Both the position numbers and the translations under genes were made by a program. Below, piece after piece: positions 1-9,799 of a DNA stretch of 64,000 nucleotides. The notes beneath the pieces are model-generated. The model was not told the origin of the DNA. It did not search any database and saw nothing but the letters and a program-made list of their open reading frames with translations. The stretch's first letter is position 1; the number at the start of each line of letters is the position of its first letter. Source of the stretch: QHXQ01 sp963788965 (GTDB lineage: Bacteria > Acidobacteriota > Blastocatellia > Pyrinomonadales > Pyrinomonadaceae). The stretch is from assembly GCA_963788965.1 (NCBI GenBank), contig CAWBIK010000005.1, positions 1,612,001-1,676,000 on the forward strand. Reading direction: 5' to 3'.

Positions 1-936
1 GCCGGGCAGGCCACCGCTGCCGGTAAAGCCGACGGAGTCGAGTATGGTGAGGCCATCGTTCGTGATGATCTGGATGCCCTCGTTGTCGATGAAGAAGTCG
101 CCGTTGAAAACGGTCGCGGTGTTAAAGTCGAGCGCGGCGTAGGTGCTGAGACTGTAGGCCGCACCATCGCCGACCAGAAAGTGCCCGCGCGCCGGAATGA
201 CCGTGCCGGCCGGGAAGTCCTGAATGAAGTCCGCGCCGTCGCCAGCGCCGTTGAAGTTCGGATCGTAGGCGCGCAGCAAGAGGCGGTCGATGGTGCGCGG
301 CGTGTCGGTGTTGTTGTAAATCTCGATATACTCGTCGCGCTGGCTGCCCGTGCCCGTGCCCGGGCCTGCCAAACGCAACTCGCTGATGAGTAGCTGCCCC
401 GGCTGATTCGCCAGCGGCGGCGGCCCGGTGATGCAGTTCAGCGTGAAGCTGTAGTTGCCGCCACCGTTGACCGTAGCTTCATGGGTCACGAGCACTAAAG
501 TCGCTCCATTGGGCACGCTGACGGAATAAGTCTCCGGCGTGTTGGGCGTGTTCACGCCGCCGAGATCGCCGATGTAGTTCTGCGAGACGTCGGCCGGGTT
601 GAAGCTGTTCAGATACGCGACGCTGTGCATGTTGGTGGTCGCGCTGAACGTGACCTCGATGCAGACGGCCGCGCCGCTGTTGTTGACGAACGAGTGCTGA
701 TCGAAATGATAGACGCCGGAGCCGAAAGTACCGGGAAAGTCTTTGCCGTTACAGTCGCTCGGTATGCCGTCGCGGAAGACGCGGTCGGTCTGCGTCGGAT
801 CAGTGCCGGTGATCGAGCCGGTCGTCGTGCCGGAGACGGGACACGCCTGCGCCCACACCAGCCCGCGGGCAGAAAAGATAAGGGCTAGGACTGCAAGTGC
901 CAGCCAGATGGTGCGCAAAGATTTGCTTCTGGTCAT
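1..936 (-). CDS. Secreted lamin-tail-domain protein (3' end outside window)
   Basis: The minus-strand frame is open from an ATG at 936 to the window edge (312 codons), so the C-terminus is missing. Residues 1-30 form a Sec signal peptide (charged start, hydrophobic core, WAQA cut region). The middle is a beta-rich exoprotein segment. From about residue 180 there is a lamin-tail-like domain with the motif DEYIEIYNNTD, also seen as DEFIELYNNTD in the next gene upstream, so the two are paralogues in tandem. A GAGG lies about 10 bases before the ATG. The probable role is an extracellular or surface structural or adhesive protein; the exact function is unknown. Confidence 0.72.
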   Translation of the reverse strand, partial: MTRSKSLRTIWLALAVLALIFSARGLVWAQACPVSGTTTGSITGTDPTQTDRVFRDGIPSDCNGKDFPGTFGSGVYHFDQHSFVNNSGAAVCIEVTFSATTNMHSVAYLNSFNPADVSQNYIGDLGGVNTPNTPETYSVSVPNGATLVLVTHEATVNGGGNYSFTLNCITGPPPLANQPGQLLISELRLAGPGTGTGSQRDEYIEIYNNTDTPRTIDRLLLRAYDPNFNGAGDGADFIQDFPAGTVIPARGHFLVGDGAAYSLSTYAALDFNTATVFNGDFFIDNEGIQIITNDGLTILDSVGFTGSGGLPG

Positions 937-1264
937 AACTAGAAACCTCGGAGGGTAAAGTTCAGCCTTTGACCGTGATGGTGAATAAAGAGGTCGGGAC
1001 GGTACAACCCGGCACTCCCTTTGGCGCGGATGCGAGCGCGCCGCGAATTACTGCATACGTATTAGTTATGAGAGCTTGCACCTTAAGGTAAGCGCAAGCT
1101 GAAAACTTTGCGCTAGCTTGTGCAGCATGACCGGGGGGAAGTGGTAATGCGGCCCGATTGAATTAATGTCGTAGCGCGACAACGATAACATCGCCGTTGG
1201 CTTGCGTCAACGAAGCATCCTTAGCACGCGCCGGACTAATAGAAGCAACGGCGGTCAAATGAAA
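937..1264. other. Intergenic leader between tandem exoprotein genes
   Basis: No coding frame here is convincing. The stretch carries the 5' region of the gene starting at 936. I see no clear sigma-70 pair and no long inverted repeat apart from the terminator hairpin bordering it at 1265-1300. Confidence 0.5.
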
Positions 1265-1300
1265 GGCGCGGGCGAGGCAACATGTTGCCCCGCCCGCGCC
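1265..1300 (-). terminator. 36-base palindromic terminator hairpin
   Basis: The sequence is a palindrome over its whole length except one G-U type mismatch, with outer arms ggcgcgggcg and cgcccgcgcc. It sits 30 bases after the stop of the gene ending at 1331. On the minus strand it is followed by TTTCATTT, a weak U tract. Confidence 0.6.
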
Positions 1301-1330
1301 TGTGTTACGTGCGAACTTGCGTTCCGCGTT

Positions 1331-3346
1331 TTACTGCGGCGGCACGGTCAGCGCCTCGACGTTGACGAGGATGCGGTAACTGCCGCCCGTCTGCACGCCG
1401 AGGTTGAACTCGACGACGGTGCTTGCGCCGTTGGCAAGCGGTGCGGTCGTCGTGATCACGCCTTCGGCGAGGCTGGTATTGAGTCCGCCGCCGCTCGCTT
1501 GCGTGGGCGGCGTTTGCACCGTCGTTGCCTGCGAGGTCACGGTCGTCGTGTCGGTTAGCGTGATGGTCTGGGTCGGCGAGTTGAGCACGCGCAAGTCGGC
1601 TTGGCCTGCGGGCAGCGTGCCGCCGGTCAAGGTCGTGATGTCCACGATGCGATAGCGCAAGGCGACGACGAGTTGGCCCGTCGTGTTGGTGAACCTGCGC
1701 CTGATCTTGAGCGTGCCGAGCGCGCCGTTAGTCACTGCCGTCAGGTCGCGCACGCGATTCGGCGCGGCCGTCGAAGGCTGTTGCGGATCGATGAGCGACG
1801 CCTTCATCGTGGCGTTCTTCTGGATGGGCGCGCTCGTGGTGGTGTAGGCGGTCGCCGTCGGCCCGCGTTCAGGCCCCGGTGCGCCTAAGGTGGCTGCCAC
1901 GCCGTTCAAGGTCGCGCCCGTCGTCTCGACCAACACGAAGTCTGCGGCGTTGTTGTTCGTGTCTTGCGGCGTGCCAGCGGTCATCTTACGCACCCAACTG
2001 TGTTGCCCGGCAGTGGTGATGCCGGTCGCGGGCGCGAGGCCCGTGCCTTCCTTGTAGTCGGGGTTCGTGACCGAACTGTAGCCGACCGAATCGAGCCGGT
2101 TGGTGGTGAGCGGGTTGGCCGTCGAGAAGACGGCTAAGCCTACGTCGTCCGGCAGGAAGCCGGTGGTCGCCACGGCCGGGTTGACCGAGATGTTGGCCGA
2201 GCCGCTGGCCGTGATGCCTGTGCCGGTCGGGTACGTGGAGAGACTGTAAGTGTTGCCCGCCGGGCTGGGCGTTGTCGGCTGCGTCGTGATCAGCATGTGC
2301 CCGCGCGGCGGGATGGCGAGCGGGCCGGCAGTCGAGAGCGTCTGCGGCAGGACGAGGAAGGTCGTCTCGGTTGCGCCCTGTGCGCCGGCAAAGCGCCAGC
2401 CTGCGCCGGTCGCGCTGGTCGGGTCTGCGCCGGGGATGGCGTCAATGATCGTGACGTTCTGGTCGGTGTTGTTGTACAACTCGATGAACTCGTCGGCTGA
2501 GCCGTCGGAAGTCGGCGGCGCAGTGCCCGCGCCGCGCGCGCGGAACTCGCTGACGAGAATCTGCCCGGCGGTCGGTGCGGGCGGGCGCACGTCGAACGTG
2601 ATCGTCCAGCCGCCGCTGATGCTGCCACCGTCGAGGTTCGCGTCGTCAATGATGTAGAGATTCCACGTCCCGTTCGGGTTGTCGCCGTTGAACTGCGACA
2701 TCGTGTAGATGTAAGGCGCGGCGGGCGCGGGCGCGGGGAACACGTCGGTCGTGCCGGAGTTCGACGGGCGATACGAGCCGGCGACGAACGGCTGGCCGGT
2801 GTTGCCGGTCACGGTCGAGGGCACGGGCGTATTCGCATAGTCGTCGAGCGTCACGTTGATGCCGGCCACGCCGGGCGCACCAGCGCCGAAGTCGGACATG
2901 ATGACCACCTTACGCCCCGACGGCGAGACAAGCAGCATGTCAACGTCCGACGGGAACGTATGGCTGAAGCCGTTGAGCGTCACCGAGACGCGCTGCACCA
3001 CGCCAACCTCACCCGCGACTGTGATGGGCGAAGGATAGAGCGAGGCCGCTTGCCCCGCCGCTGGACACGGGCTGGGGCAGTCGGTGATGGTGATGGCCGT
3101 TGAGTTGGTGTACGAGGCGGCGGGGGCGTTGGGTTGTGCGTTAGTCGCAAAGTTCGCTGCCTTCGCGCCGGTCTTAATCGTCTTGCTGCCGCGCACGCTC
3201 TGAGCTTGCACGGTCGGCACTTGGTCTTCGTCTATGGCCGTGTCCGCGGCCTTTTGCGCATAGGCGTTCGGCGCGGCGAGCAGAAGCGCGCACGCGGCGA
3301 CGAAAGCGAGCTGATTGAAGCGAGAACGCACGAGGGAGCGATGCAT
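1331..3346 (-). CDS. Secreted protein with P-domain and lamin-tail domain
   Basis: This is a 671-residue exported protein. I chose the ATG at 3346 over the TTG five codons upstream because GGAG precedes it by 9 bases and a clean signal peptide follows (residues 1-30, cut after AYA). Residues about 90-240 resemble a proprotein-convertase P-domain (SDVDMLLVSPSG, then GTWNLYIIDDA and GGWTITF). Residues about 250-420 form a lamin-tail domain (DEFIELYNNTD). The C-terminal part is Thr/Ala-rich and beta-rich. It is a paralogue of the partial gene downstream. The likely role is extracellular attachment or substrate binding; no catalytic residues were recognised. Confidence 0.8.
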   Translation of the reverse strand: MHRSLVRSRFNQLAFVAACALLLAAPNAYAQKAADTAIDEDQVPTVQAQSVRGSKTIKTGAKAANFATNAQPNAPAASYTNSTAITITDCPSPCPAAGQAASLYPSPITVAGEVGVVQRVSVTLNGFSHTFPSDVDMLLVSPSGRKVVIMSDFGAGAPGVAGINVTLDDYANTPVPSTVTGNTGQPFVAGSYRPSNSGTTDVFPAPAPAAPYIYTMSQFNGDNPNGTWNLYIIDDANLDGGSISGGWTITFDVRPPAPTAGQILVSEFRARGAGTAPPTSDGSADEFIELYNNTDQNVTIIDAIPGADPTSATGAGWRFAGAQGATETTFLVLPQTLSTAGPLAIPPRGHMLITTQPTTPSPAGNTYSLSTYPTGTGITASGSANISVNPAVATTGFLPDDVGLAVFSTANPLTTNRLDSVGYSSVTNPDYKEGTGLAPATGITTAGQHSWVRKMTAGTPQDTNNNAADFVLVETTGATLNGVAATLGAPGPERGPTATAYTTTSAPIQKNATMKASLIDPQQPSTAAPNRVRDLTAVTNGALGTLKIRRRFTNTTGQLVVALRYRIVDITTLTGGTLPAGQADLRVLNSPTQTITLTDTTTVTSQATTVQTPPTQASGGGLNTSLAEGVITTTAPLANGASTVVEFNLGVQTGGSYRILVNVEALTVPPQ

Positions 3347-3527
3347 AGTGGTAGTCTCCAAGGGTTATCAGTTGTTTGTCGGGTTGATACTCGAAAGTAC
3401 AACAGGTGCGGCCTAACGAGGCCGTATGGTGTAGGGCGAAGCGTACTCTTAGGCCTGATCCGATGTCAAGAAGATTGAAGCCCGGCCACGCTGCGCCGCC
3501 GCTGTTGCGGCAACTGTGTGCGTGCCC

Positions 3528-4592
3528 TTACGGCACTTCGATCATCAACTCGCGGGCGAAGGTGAAGTTGGGTCGTTTGCGGCCTTTGAGATATTTCGCG
3601 CCGGTTTGCGAGAGCGCCGTGACGAGTATGGGCAACGCGATGGTCGCATCGCAGTTGACGTAAGCCGAGGTTGCGCCGCGCGCGAGTTTGCCGTAGATGA
3701 GCGCCTCATCGACGACCGTGCCGGATGAACGCCCGCCGGGATGCGGCGCGTCGGTGGCGATCTGAATGGCGTACTTGTGCCCGCGCGCGGGCGTCTTGAC
3801 GATCTGCGTGGAGAACTCGGTCTGGTGCAGGAAACTGCGCGACGTGCCGCCGCCCAAGTTGATGACGCCGGAGACGCGTGCGCGCGCGGCGATCTGCGCG
3901 AGATCGAGCACGTCCTGCGCGAGATCGAAGACGAAGTTGTTCTTCTTCTCGAAGCGCGCGGCGGCGATGCCGACCGTGATCGAACTGTCGGCGATGCTCG
4001 GACAAAAGATCGGCACGCGCGCTTTATAAGCTGAAGTCAACACGCCGTCGTCCGTGGCGATCTCGGCCAACTCGCGGCCCAACAGGTGCAGAAACTCGCG
4101 CGTCGCATAAGGGCGCGTCTGATCAAGTTGGTTGACGAAGCCGCCGACCCATTCTTCGGCCTCATGATATTCTTCTTCGCTAGCGAGCACGTCGAGCATG
4201 CGCCCGATCTGCGACGCTTCGAGTTCGGCGTCGGTCATGTTCGGGTGCGCCTGATAGTGCTGGCGGCCGAGCGTCTCGTGCAGGTCGTGGAACAGCACCG
4301 CGCCGGAACAGACAAGCACGTCCACGAAGCGATTCTTGATGACCCACGCGAGCAGCCGCCGCATGCCGGCCGGGATGAGCGCGCCCGACGCGGCGACGAA
4401 GATCGTCGTGTTATCGCCGAGCATGTCGAGCCAGATGCGATGCGCCTCGGCCAACTGCCGCCCGCCGAAGCCCGTGCCCTCCATCTTTTCCAACAGCCCC
4501 GCGACCGAGCGGTCACGATCCACCTGCACAGGCTTGGTCGGCGCAGTCAGGTACTTAGAGGGGCGCGGTCTGCGTTGCGTAACCATATTCAT
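3528..4592 (-). CDS. Deoxyhypusine-synthase-like enzyme (possible homospermidine synthase)
   Basis: This is a 354-residue member of the deoxyhypusine synthase fold family. The C-terminal block GTVVDEALIYGKLA contains the Lys (about K302) that aligns with the catalytic Lys of eukaryotic DHS (SWGKI context), and NLGGGTSRSFLHQ lies in the NAD-binding half. Bacteria lack eIF5A, and some bacterial members are known to make homospermidine from spermidine or putrescine, so I infer polyamine synthesis. It lies directly downstream of speA on the same strand, which supports this. Of four nearby ATGs, 4592 has the best spacing (5 bases) from AAGG; the upstream ones at 4613 and 4595 fall in or beside a hairpin or too close to the SD. 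Confidence 0.78.
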   Translation of the reverse strand: MNMVTQRRPRPSKYLTAPTKPVQVDRDRSVAGLLEKMEGTGFGGRQLAEAHRIWLDMLGDNTTIFVAASGALIPAGMRRLLAWVIKNRFVDVLVCSGAVLFHDLHETLGRQHYQAHPNMTDAELEASQIGRMLDVLASEEEYHEAEEWVGGFVNQLDQTRPYATREFLHLLGRELAEIATDDGVLTSAYKARVPIFCPSIADSSITVGIAAARFEKKNNFVFDLAQDVLDLAQIAARARVSGVINLGGGTSRSFLHQTEFSTQIVKTPARGHKYAIQIATDAPHPGGRSSGTVVDEALIYGKLARGATSAYVNCDATIALPILVTALSQTGAKYLKGRKRPNFTFARELMIEVP

Positions 4593-4603
4593 CATTACCT
4601 TTT

Positions 4604-4681
4604 CGTGAAGCATGAAGCGTGCAGCGTGAATAGATATAAATTCAGGTTCTGCTATTCACGCTTGACGATTGATGCTTCACG
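4604..4681. repeat. Reiterated-word inverted repeat (gtgaagcatgaagcgtgaa type)
   Basis: Arms at 4604-4633 and 4652-4681 pair over 30 bases with about 26 matches, loop of 18. The words gaagcat, gaagcgt and agcgtgaa are slight variants of one another. The right arm contains the speA stop codon; the left arm touches the 5' end of the next gene, so it can affect readthrough between the two. Confidence 0.7.
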
Positions 4682-6704
4682 TCCTTTTTTGGCCGTTGAC
4701 AGACAGGTACGTGTAGGCGCTGATGCGTGACTCGTAGTATTCGACGAGGCGCGCGGCCTCGGCTTCGGTCAAGTCGCCGCGTTTGACGCGTTGGGCGACT
4801 TGGCGGCGGAAGCTGTCGTGCAACTGCCCGCGCTCGTAACGCGCGCTCTCGACCGCCTCGCCGACCGTCATGCCGCGAATCACCTTCTTGATGAGGTAGC
4901 CGTCTTCGTCAATGTGTATCTGCGCTTCGTGCGGCGTGCCGAAGAGGTTGTGGTTGTTGCCCATCACCTCTTGATACGCGCCGACGAGCATGAAGGCGAT
5001 GTAATACGGTTCGCCTTCGATGAGTGTGTGCAACTCCAAGACCTGCTTCACGTCGTGCAGATCGACGAACTTATCGACCACGCCGTCCGAGTCGCAAGTG
5101 ATGTCACAGAGCGTGGCATACTCGGTCGGCGTCTTGTTCAGACGATGGATCGGCACGATGGGAAAGAGTTGATCGAGCGCCCAATGATCCGGCGCGGAGC
5201 GAAAGACCGAAAAGTTCGTCAGATACTTCGCGCGCAACAGCCGCCGCAGATCGTCGAACTCTTCCGACACGTACTCGGCCTGCTGCGCTAGTTTGTCCGC
5301 CCGCTCGCACACGTCCCAGAACAAGACCTCGCCCTTCGCGCGATCTTCGAGCGAGATGAGGCCGAGGTTAAAGAGCGTGAACAACTCTTCCCGATGTTCG
5401 AGCGCGTCGTGATAATACTCGCGGTAGTTCTTAACGCTGATGGTCGCGCGCAGATCGCCCAACTCGGTCACGACTTGCGGATCGTCTTCGTCGATCTCGA
5501 TGGGCGCGTGCTTGTCTTCGACAATCGTTTCGATCTCTTCCTGCACGTTCGTCACGAGGATCGCGTGATACGCACTGAGGAAGCGGCCCGATTCCTGTAT
5601 GACGGTCGGGTGCGGCACGTTCTCGTCGTCGCAGACCTGCTTGATCGTGTAGATCACATCGTTGGCGAACTCTTGCGCGTTGTAGTTCGCGGACGAATCA
5701 AACGCGGTCTTCGAGCCGTCGTAATCGACAGCCATGCCGCCGCCCACGTCCAGCAGATCAATCGGCACTTTCATCTGAATGATCTTGGCGTAGACGCGCG
5801 CCGCCTCTTTCATCGCATTCTTGATGCGCTTGATGTCGGTCAACTGCGAGCCGATGTGAAAGTGTAAGAGGCGCAGCAACTCGATGCGGCCCGCTTCCTG
5901 TAGGCGACGTATGACTTCCAGTATTTCCGTCGTCGTCAACCCGAACTTCGCCGCCTCGCCGCCCGACTTCTCCCAGCGCCCGGAGCCTTTTGAATAAAGC
6001 TTCACGCGGATGCCGAGCATCGGCAGATCGCCGCCTGCGCCTTCTGCCTGCAAACTATCCGAGATACGCAAGACGTGATCGAGTTCCGACATCTTCTCGA
6101 TCACGATGACGACGCGCTTGCCCGCGCGCGAGCCTGCAAACGCCAACTCGATAAACTCTTCGTCCTTGAACCCGTTCAAGACCAGCAGGCTATCGGGCGA
6201 CTGTTCGAGTGCGAGTGCGGCATACAACTCAGCCTTCGAGCCGGCCTCTAAGCCGAAGTCATAGCGCGCGCCCTCGCGCAAGTATTCCTCGACGACGGCG
6301 CGCTGCTGGTTGACCTTCATCGGGTAGACGCACATGTGCGACCCTTGATACTCGTATTCGCGGATGGCATTGCGGAAGGCGCGTTGCAGCTTGCGCACTT
6401 GCGCGGTGACGAGTTGCGGGAAGCGCAAGAGGACGGGCGTGGTGATGCCGCGCCGGTGCAGGTCGTCTATGATCTCCTTGACATCGGCGGCCGCTTTCGT
6501 GTCGCCCTCCGCCGGGTGGACGACGAGGTTGCCCTTCCGATTGATGCCGAAGTAGCCGGCCCCCCAGTTCTCTATGCCGTAGGTTTCAAGCGTCTGTTCT
6601 ATGGCCGTGGTCAACTTCCGCTCCGCCGCCTCCCCGCTCGGTTCGTCTGGCTGTTCAGTTACATACGCGCTTGAGGCCCTTCTCTCCCCGGCGCGCCTGC
6701 TCAT
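4677..6704 (-). CDS. speA: Biosynthetic arginine decarboxylase
   Basis: This is a 675-residue PLP enzyme of fold III (ODC/alanine racemase type), close to the usual SpeA length. It converts arginine to agmatine, the entry to putrescine and spermidine. The PLP Lys is K130 in YPMKVNQQ. LLHFHIGSQ and DVGGGMAVDYDG are the phosphate-binding and barrel motifs, and CDITCDSDG carries the conserved active-site Cys across the dimer. The start ATG at 6704 has no good SD, but no alternative exists before residue 124. The deoxyhypusine-synthase-like gene follows. No agmatinase or agmatine deiminase is present in this window. Confidence 0.95.
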   Translation of the reverse strand: MSRRAGERRASSAYVTEQPDEPSGEAAERKLTTAIEQTLETYGIENWGAGYFGINRKGNLVVHPAEGDTKAAADVKEIIDDLHRRGITTPVLLRFPQLVTAQVRKLQRAFRNAIREYEYQGSHMCVYPMKVNQQRAVVEEYLREGARYDFGLEAGSKAELYAALALEQSPDSLLVLNGFKDEEFIELAFAGSRAGKRVVIVIEKMSELDHVLRISDSLQAEGAGGDLPMLGIRVKLYSKGSGRWEKSGGEAAKFGLTTTEILEVIRRLQEAGRIELLRLLHFHIGSQLTDIKRIKNAMKEAARVYAKIIQMKVPIDLLDVGGGMAVDYDGSKTAFDSSANYNAQEFANDVIYTIKQVCDDENVPHPTVIQESGRFLSAYHAILVTNVQEEIETIVEDKHAPIEIDEDDPQVVTELGDLRATISVKNYREYYHDALEHREELFTLFNLGLISLEDRAKGEVLFWDVCERADKLAQQAEYVSEEFDDLRRLLRAKYLTNFSVFRSAPDHWALDQLFPIVPIHRLNKTPTEYATLCDITCDSDGVVDKFVDLHDVKQVLELHTLIEGEPYYIAFMLVGAYQEVMGNNHNLFGTPHEAQIHIDEDGYLIKKVIRGMTVGEAVESARYERGQLHDSFRRQVAQRVKRGDLTEAEAARLVEYYESRISAYTYLSVNGQKRT

Positions 6705-7041
6705 GCGGTGGACAATTTCAGGGTTGGAAAACTAAGGCTTGCAATGTAACAAAAAAACCGGGACGGGTCTATAACTTTTTTCTGTGTCGCCGCGCCACTT
6801 AACGTGACGCCAGCGAACGACTTAGGCGGGCACAGGACGCAAAGCGGACATGCGCCCGCGCCCGCTTGCCGCGCGTGAAACCTTGACAGCCCGTCGCGGC
6901 TCTTTATAATGCCTGCTTTTTATGGCGCAGTGCTTGAATGACGCCGACCGTTCTTCTACTCGCTATGTTTCGCCAGCCGCCCCACGTTGTGCCGGGCGGT
7001 GCGGCGACCCAACACTCTCAAACCCAATTTCAGGAGACATC
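6705..7041. other. Divergent intergenic region speA/glnA
   Basis: This 337-base region separates the two divergent genes. It holds the glnA promoter (6883-6910) and a leader of roughly 125 bases before the glnA ATG. On the speA side I see only A/T-rich patches around 6740-6775 (TTATAG-like) with no matching -35. No riboswitch signature was recognised. Confidence 0.5.
6883..6910 (+). promoter_or_regulatory. Sigma-70 promoter of glnA
   Basis: TTGACA (6883-6888), a 16-base spacer, and TATAAT (6905-6910). Both hexamers are full consensus. It reads toward glnA and predicts transcription from about 6917. Confidence 0.8.
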
Positions 7042-8466
7042 ATGGACGCGAAAACGGCCTTGCAATACGCCGACGATCAGGGTGCGAAATTTTTGTCTGT
7101 CCGGTTCACAGACCTCGTCGGGGCGTGGCATCACCTAACGTTCCCCATCCACGAATTAGATGAAGGCTCGTTTGAAGACGGCTTCGGCTTCGACGCTTCC
7201 AGTTTGCGTGGCTGGGCCTCGATTCACGAATCCGACATGCTCTTAGTGCCCGATCCGGTGCGCTTCTGGATGGACCCGTTCACCGAAGAACCGACCATGT
7301 GTCTGATCGCCAATGCCGTCGATCCGATCACGAAGGAAGGCTACGGCCTCGATCCGCGCTCGGTCGCGCAACGCGCCGAAAGCTATCTGCGCTTCTCCGG
7401 CATCGCCGATGTAATCAACTTCGGCCTGAGGCCGAGTTCTTCGTCTTCGACTCGGTGCGCTACAACTCAGACCAGCACTCGGCCGGTTACGCCATCGAAT
7501 CGGACGAAGCACACTGGTCGAGCGGGCGCGTGAACGACGACGAGCGCGGCCCCAACCTCGGCTACAAGATTCGCAGCAAAGAAGGCTACGTGCCCGTCTC
7601 GCCCGCCGACACCTTGATCGATCTGCGCTCCGAGATTTCTCTGACGTTGGAACGTTGCGGCATCACGGTCGAATGTCACCACCACGAGGTCGCCACCGCC
7701 GGTCAATGCGAGATCGACTTCCGCTTCTCGACCATGCTTGGCACGGCCGACAACTTGCAAATCTTCAAATACGTCGTCCGCAACGTCGCCCACGCCTACG
7801 GCAAGACCGCGACCTTCATGCCGAAACCCCTGTACGGCGACAACGGCAGCGGCATGCACTGTCATCAATCCCTGTGGAAAGCCGAGCAACCCTTGTTTGC
7901 CGGCGACGGCTACGCCGGCCTGTCTGAGATGGCCCGCTACTACATCGGCGGGTTGTTGAAACACGCCGCCGCCATCGTCGCTTTCGCCGCACCCACGACG
8001 AACAGTTACAAACGCCTCGTGCCCGGCTTTGAAGCGCCCGTCAATCTCGCCTACTCGGCACGCAATCGCTCGGCGGCCATTCGCATCCCGATGTTCTCGA
8101 CGAATCCGAAGTTGAAGCGGTTGGAGTTTCGTCCGCCCGATCCGTCGTTGCAATCCGTACTTAGCGTTCTCGGCGATGTTGTTGGCGGGGCTGGATGGGA
8201 TTCAGAATCGGATTGATCCGGGCGAGCCACTCGACAAGGACATCTACGATCTCGCGCCCGAACAACTCAAGAACGTGCCTTCATTACCCGGCTCGTTAGA
8301 CGAAGCGTTGAATGCGCTGGAAACTGATCACGACTTCTTGCTCAAGGGCGACGTGTTCACGCCGCAGTTGATCGACCGCTGGATCACGTACAAGCGCGAG
8401 AAAGAGATTCAACCGCTGCGCATGCGTCCGCACCCGCTTGAGTTCGCGCTCTATTACGACATCTAA
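7042..8466 (+). CDS. glnA: Glutamine synthetase, type I (two frame breaks)
   Basis: It makes glutamine from glutamate, ammonia and ATP. The start ATG follows AGGAG with good spacing. The protein reads in three frames: residues 1-128 from 7042, then from about 7430 (FGPEAEFFVFD needs one more C in ggcctgagg), then from about 8150 (PDPSCNPYLAF needs one T removed in tcgttgcaa). Joined, it is about 474 residues, the normal GlnA length. Motifs are NGSGMHCHQSLW (glutamate/ATP site), ARNRSAAIRIP and KDIYDLAPEQ, whose Tyr matches the adenylylation Tyr of enterobacterial GlnA. glnE lies 1.9 kb downstream. The two breaks have opposite sign and lie in short homopolymers, so sequencing error is likely. 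Confidence 0.93.
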
Positions 8467-8483
8467 AGCAGCGCACGTTTAGC

Positions 8484-8555
8484 TTAACCACGAAGACACG
8501 AAGCCGCGAAGATCAGTCGAACTGATCTTCGCGGCTTCGCGTCTTTAGTGGTTAA
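8484..8555. repeat. Reiterated-word inverted repeat (ccacgaagacacgaag type)
   Basis: Arms at 8484-8517 and 8521-8555 pair nearly perfectly with a 3-base loop. The repeated words are cgaagac, cgaagcc and cgaagat. It lies 18 bases after the glnA stop and 20 bases before the stop of the convergent subtilase gene, so it can act as a bidirectional terminator. Confidence 0.8.
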
Positions 8556-8575
8556 AAGTTTTACTCGTCGCGCCG

Positions 8576-9799
8576 TTACGGCAGCAGCGAGTAGAGCAGG
8601 CGATTGGGCGAGCCTGAGCCGATGCTGGTCAAGCGGTTGGTGGTCGCACCGTTGACGATGCCGTTGCGTACCGTCGCGGGCGATGAACCGGGATGCGCTT
8701 GCAGGTAGAGCGCGGCGACGCCGCAGACGTGTGGCGACGCCATCGACGTGCCGCTGATCGTGTTCGTCGCCGTGTCGCTCGTGGACCACGCGGAGGTGAT
8801 GCTTGAGCCGGGCGCGAAGAGGTCAACGCACGTACCGAAGTTTGAGAACGACGAACGCGCGTCGGTGCTGGTGCTTGAGCCGACCGTGATGGCGGCGGCG
8901 ACGCGCGCGGGGCTTGAGTTGCACGCGTTCGCGTTGCTGTTACCGGCGGCGATGGCGTAGGTCACGCCGGAGTTGATCGAGTTGTTGACCGCGTTGTCGA
9001 GCGCGGTCGAAGCGCCGCCGCCGAGGCTCATGTTGGCGACCGATGGGCTGATGTGATTGTTCGTCACCCAGTCCACGCCCGCGATCACGCCCGACGTGCT
9101 GCCCGAACCGCTACAGTTCAAGACGCGCACGGCGCGCAGCATCACGCTCTTGGCGACGCCGTAAGTCGAGCCGCCGACCGTGCCGGCGACGTGTGTGCCG
9201 TGCCCGTTGCAGTCTTGCCCGTTGCGGCCGTCGCCGATGGCGTCGAAGGAGACGGACGCGCGCCCGCCGAACTGCGTGTGCGACGTGCGGATGCCAGTGT
9301 CGATGATGTAGGCGCGCACGCCAGAGCCGGTGAAGTTGTAGACGTAAGTGCCGTTCAAGGGCCGGTCGCGCTGGTCGATGCGATCAAGCCCCCACGTCGC
9401 GCCGGTCTGCGTCGCGCTGGCATACATCTCGCCGTCCTCTTCGACGAAGGCGACGCGCGGGTCCTGGCTGATCGTCTTGGCCTCGTCCTCGGACATCTCT
9501 GCCGCGAAGCCGTTCAAGGCGTACTTGTAGACACGTTCGACCTTGCCGCCGTAGTTGGCCGTGACGGACTCGGCAAGCGCCGCGGCTGCGGAGAATTGCC
9601 CGCGCTCGCCTGCGGCCCAGTCGTGGAACACGACGATGTACTTGTTCGGAATGCGGTCTTTACCTTTTTGAATGTAAGTAGCGGGCGGGTCGACCTCGCT
9701 GCTCTTGGCCACTCTGAGTTTCTGCCCGCGCGTCGCGGTCGGCACAACCACCGCCGCCGTGCAGGCAATGACGAGACAGAGGGTGAAGAATCTTTTCAT
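8576..9799 (-). CDS. Secreted subtilisin-like serine protease (S8)
   Basis: A 407-residue pre-pro-protease. Residues 1-25 are a signal peptide, about 50-127 an inhibitor I9 propeptide (YIVVFHDWA), and about 135-400 the S8 catalytic domain. The triad is D167 (YIIDTGI), H203 (GHGTHVAG) and S352 (GTSMASPHV), with oxyanion N287 in AAGNS. Four or more Cys in the mature part suggest disulfides and an extracellular location. The start has a strong AGGAGG five bases upstream. It is convergent with glnA and divergent from glnE, so it is probably transcribed alone. The proteinase K-like arrangement fits a degradative exoenzyme. Confidence 0.94.
   Translation of the reverse strand: MKRFFTLCLVIACTAAVVVPTATRGQKLRVAKSSEVDPPATYIQKGKDRIPNKYIVVFHDWAAGERGQFSAAAALAESVTANYGGKVERVYKYALNGFAAEMSEDEAKTISQDPRVAFVEEDGEMYASATQTGATWGLDRIDQRDRPLNGTYVYNFTGSGVRAYIIDTGIRTSHTQFGGRASVSFDAIGDGRNGQDCNGHGTHVAGTVGGSTYGVAKSVMLRAVRVLNCSGSGSTSGVIAGVDWVTNNHISPSVANMSLGGGASTALDNAVNNSINSGVTYAIAAGNSNANACNSSPARVAAAITVGSSTSTDARSSFSNFGTCVDLFAPGSSITSAWSTSDTATNTISGTSMASPHVCGVAALYLQAHPGSSPATVRNGIVNGATTNRLTSIGSGSPNRLLYSLLP

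Noticed and set aside
6336..6674. Plus-strand frames within speA
   Set aside because: They are antisense shadows of the conserved decarboxylase frame.
6917..7041. Glutamine riboswitch in the glnA leader
   Set aside because: The leader is long enough, but I could not find the conserved core of the known glutamine-binding motif.
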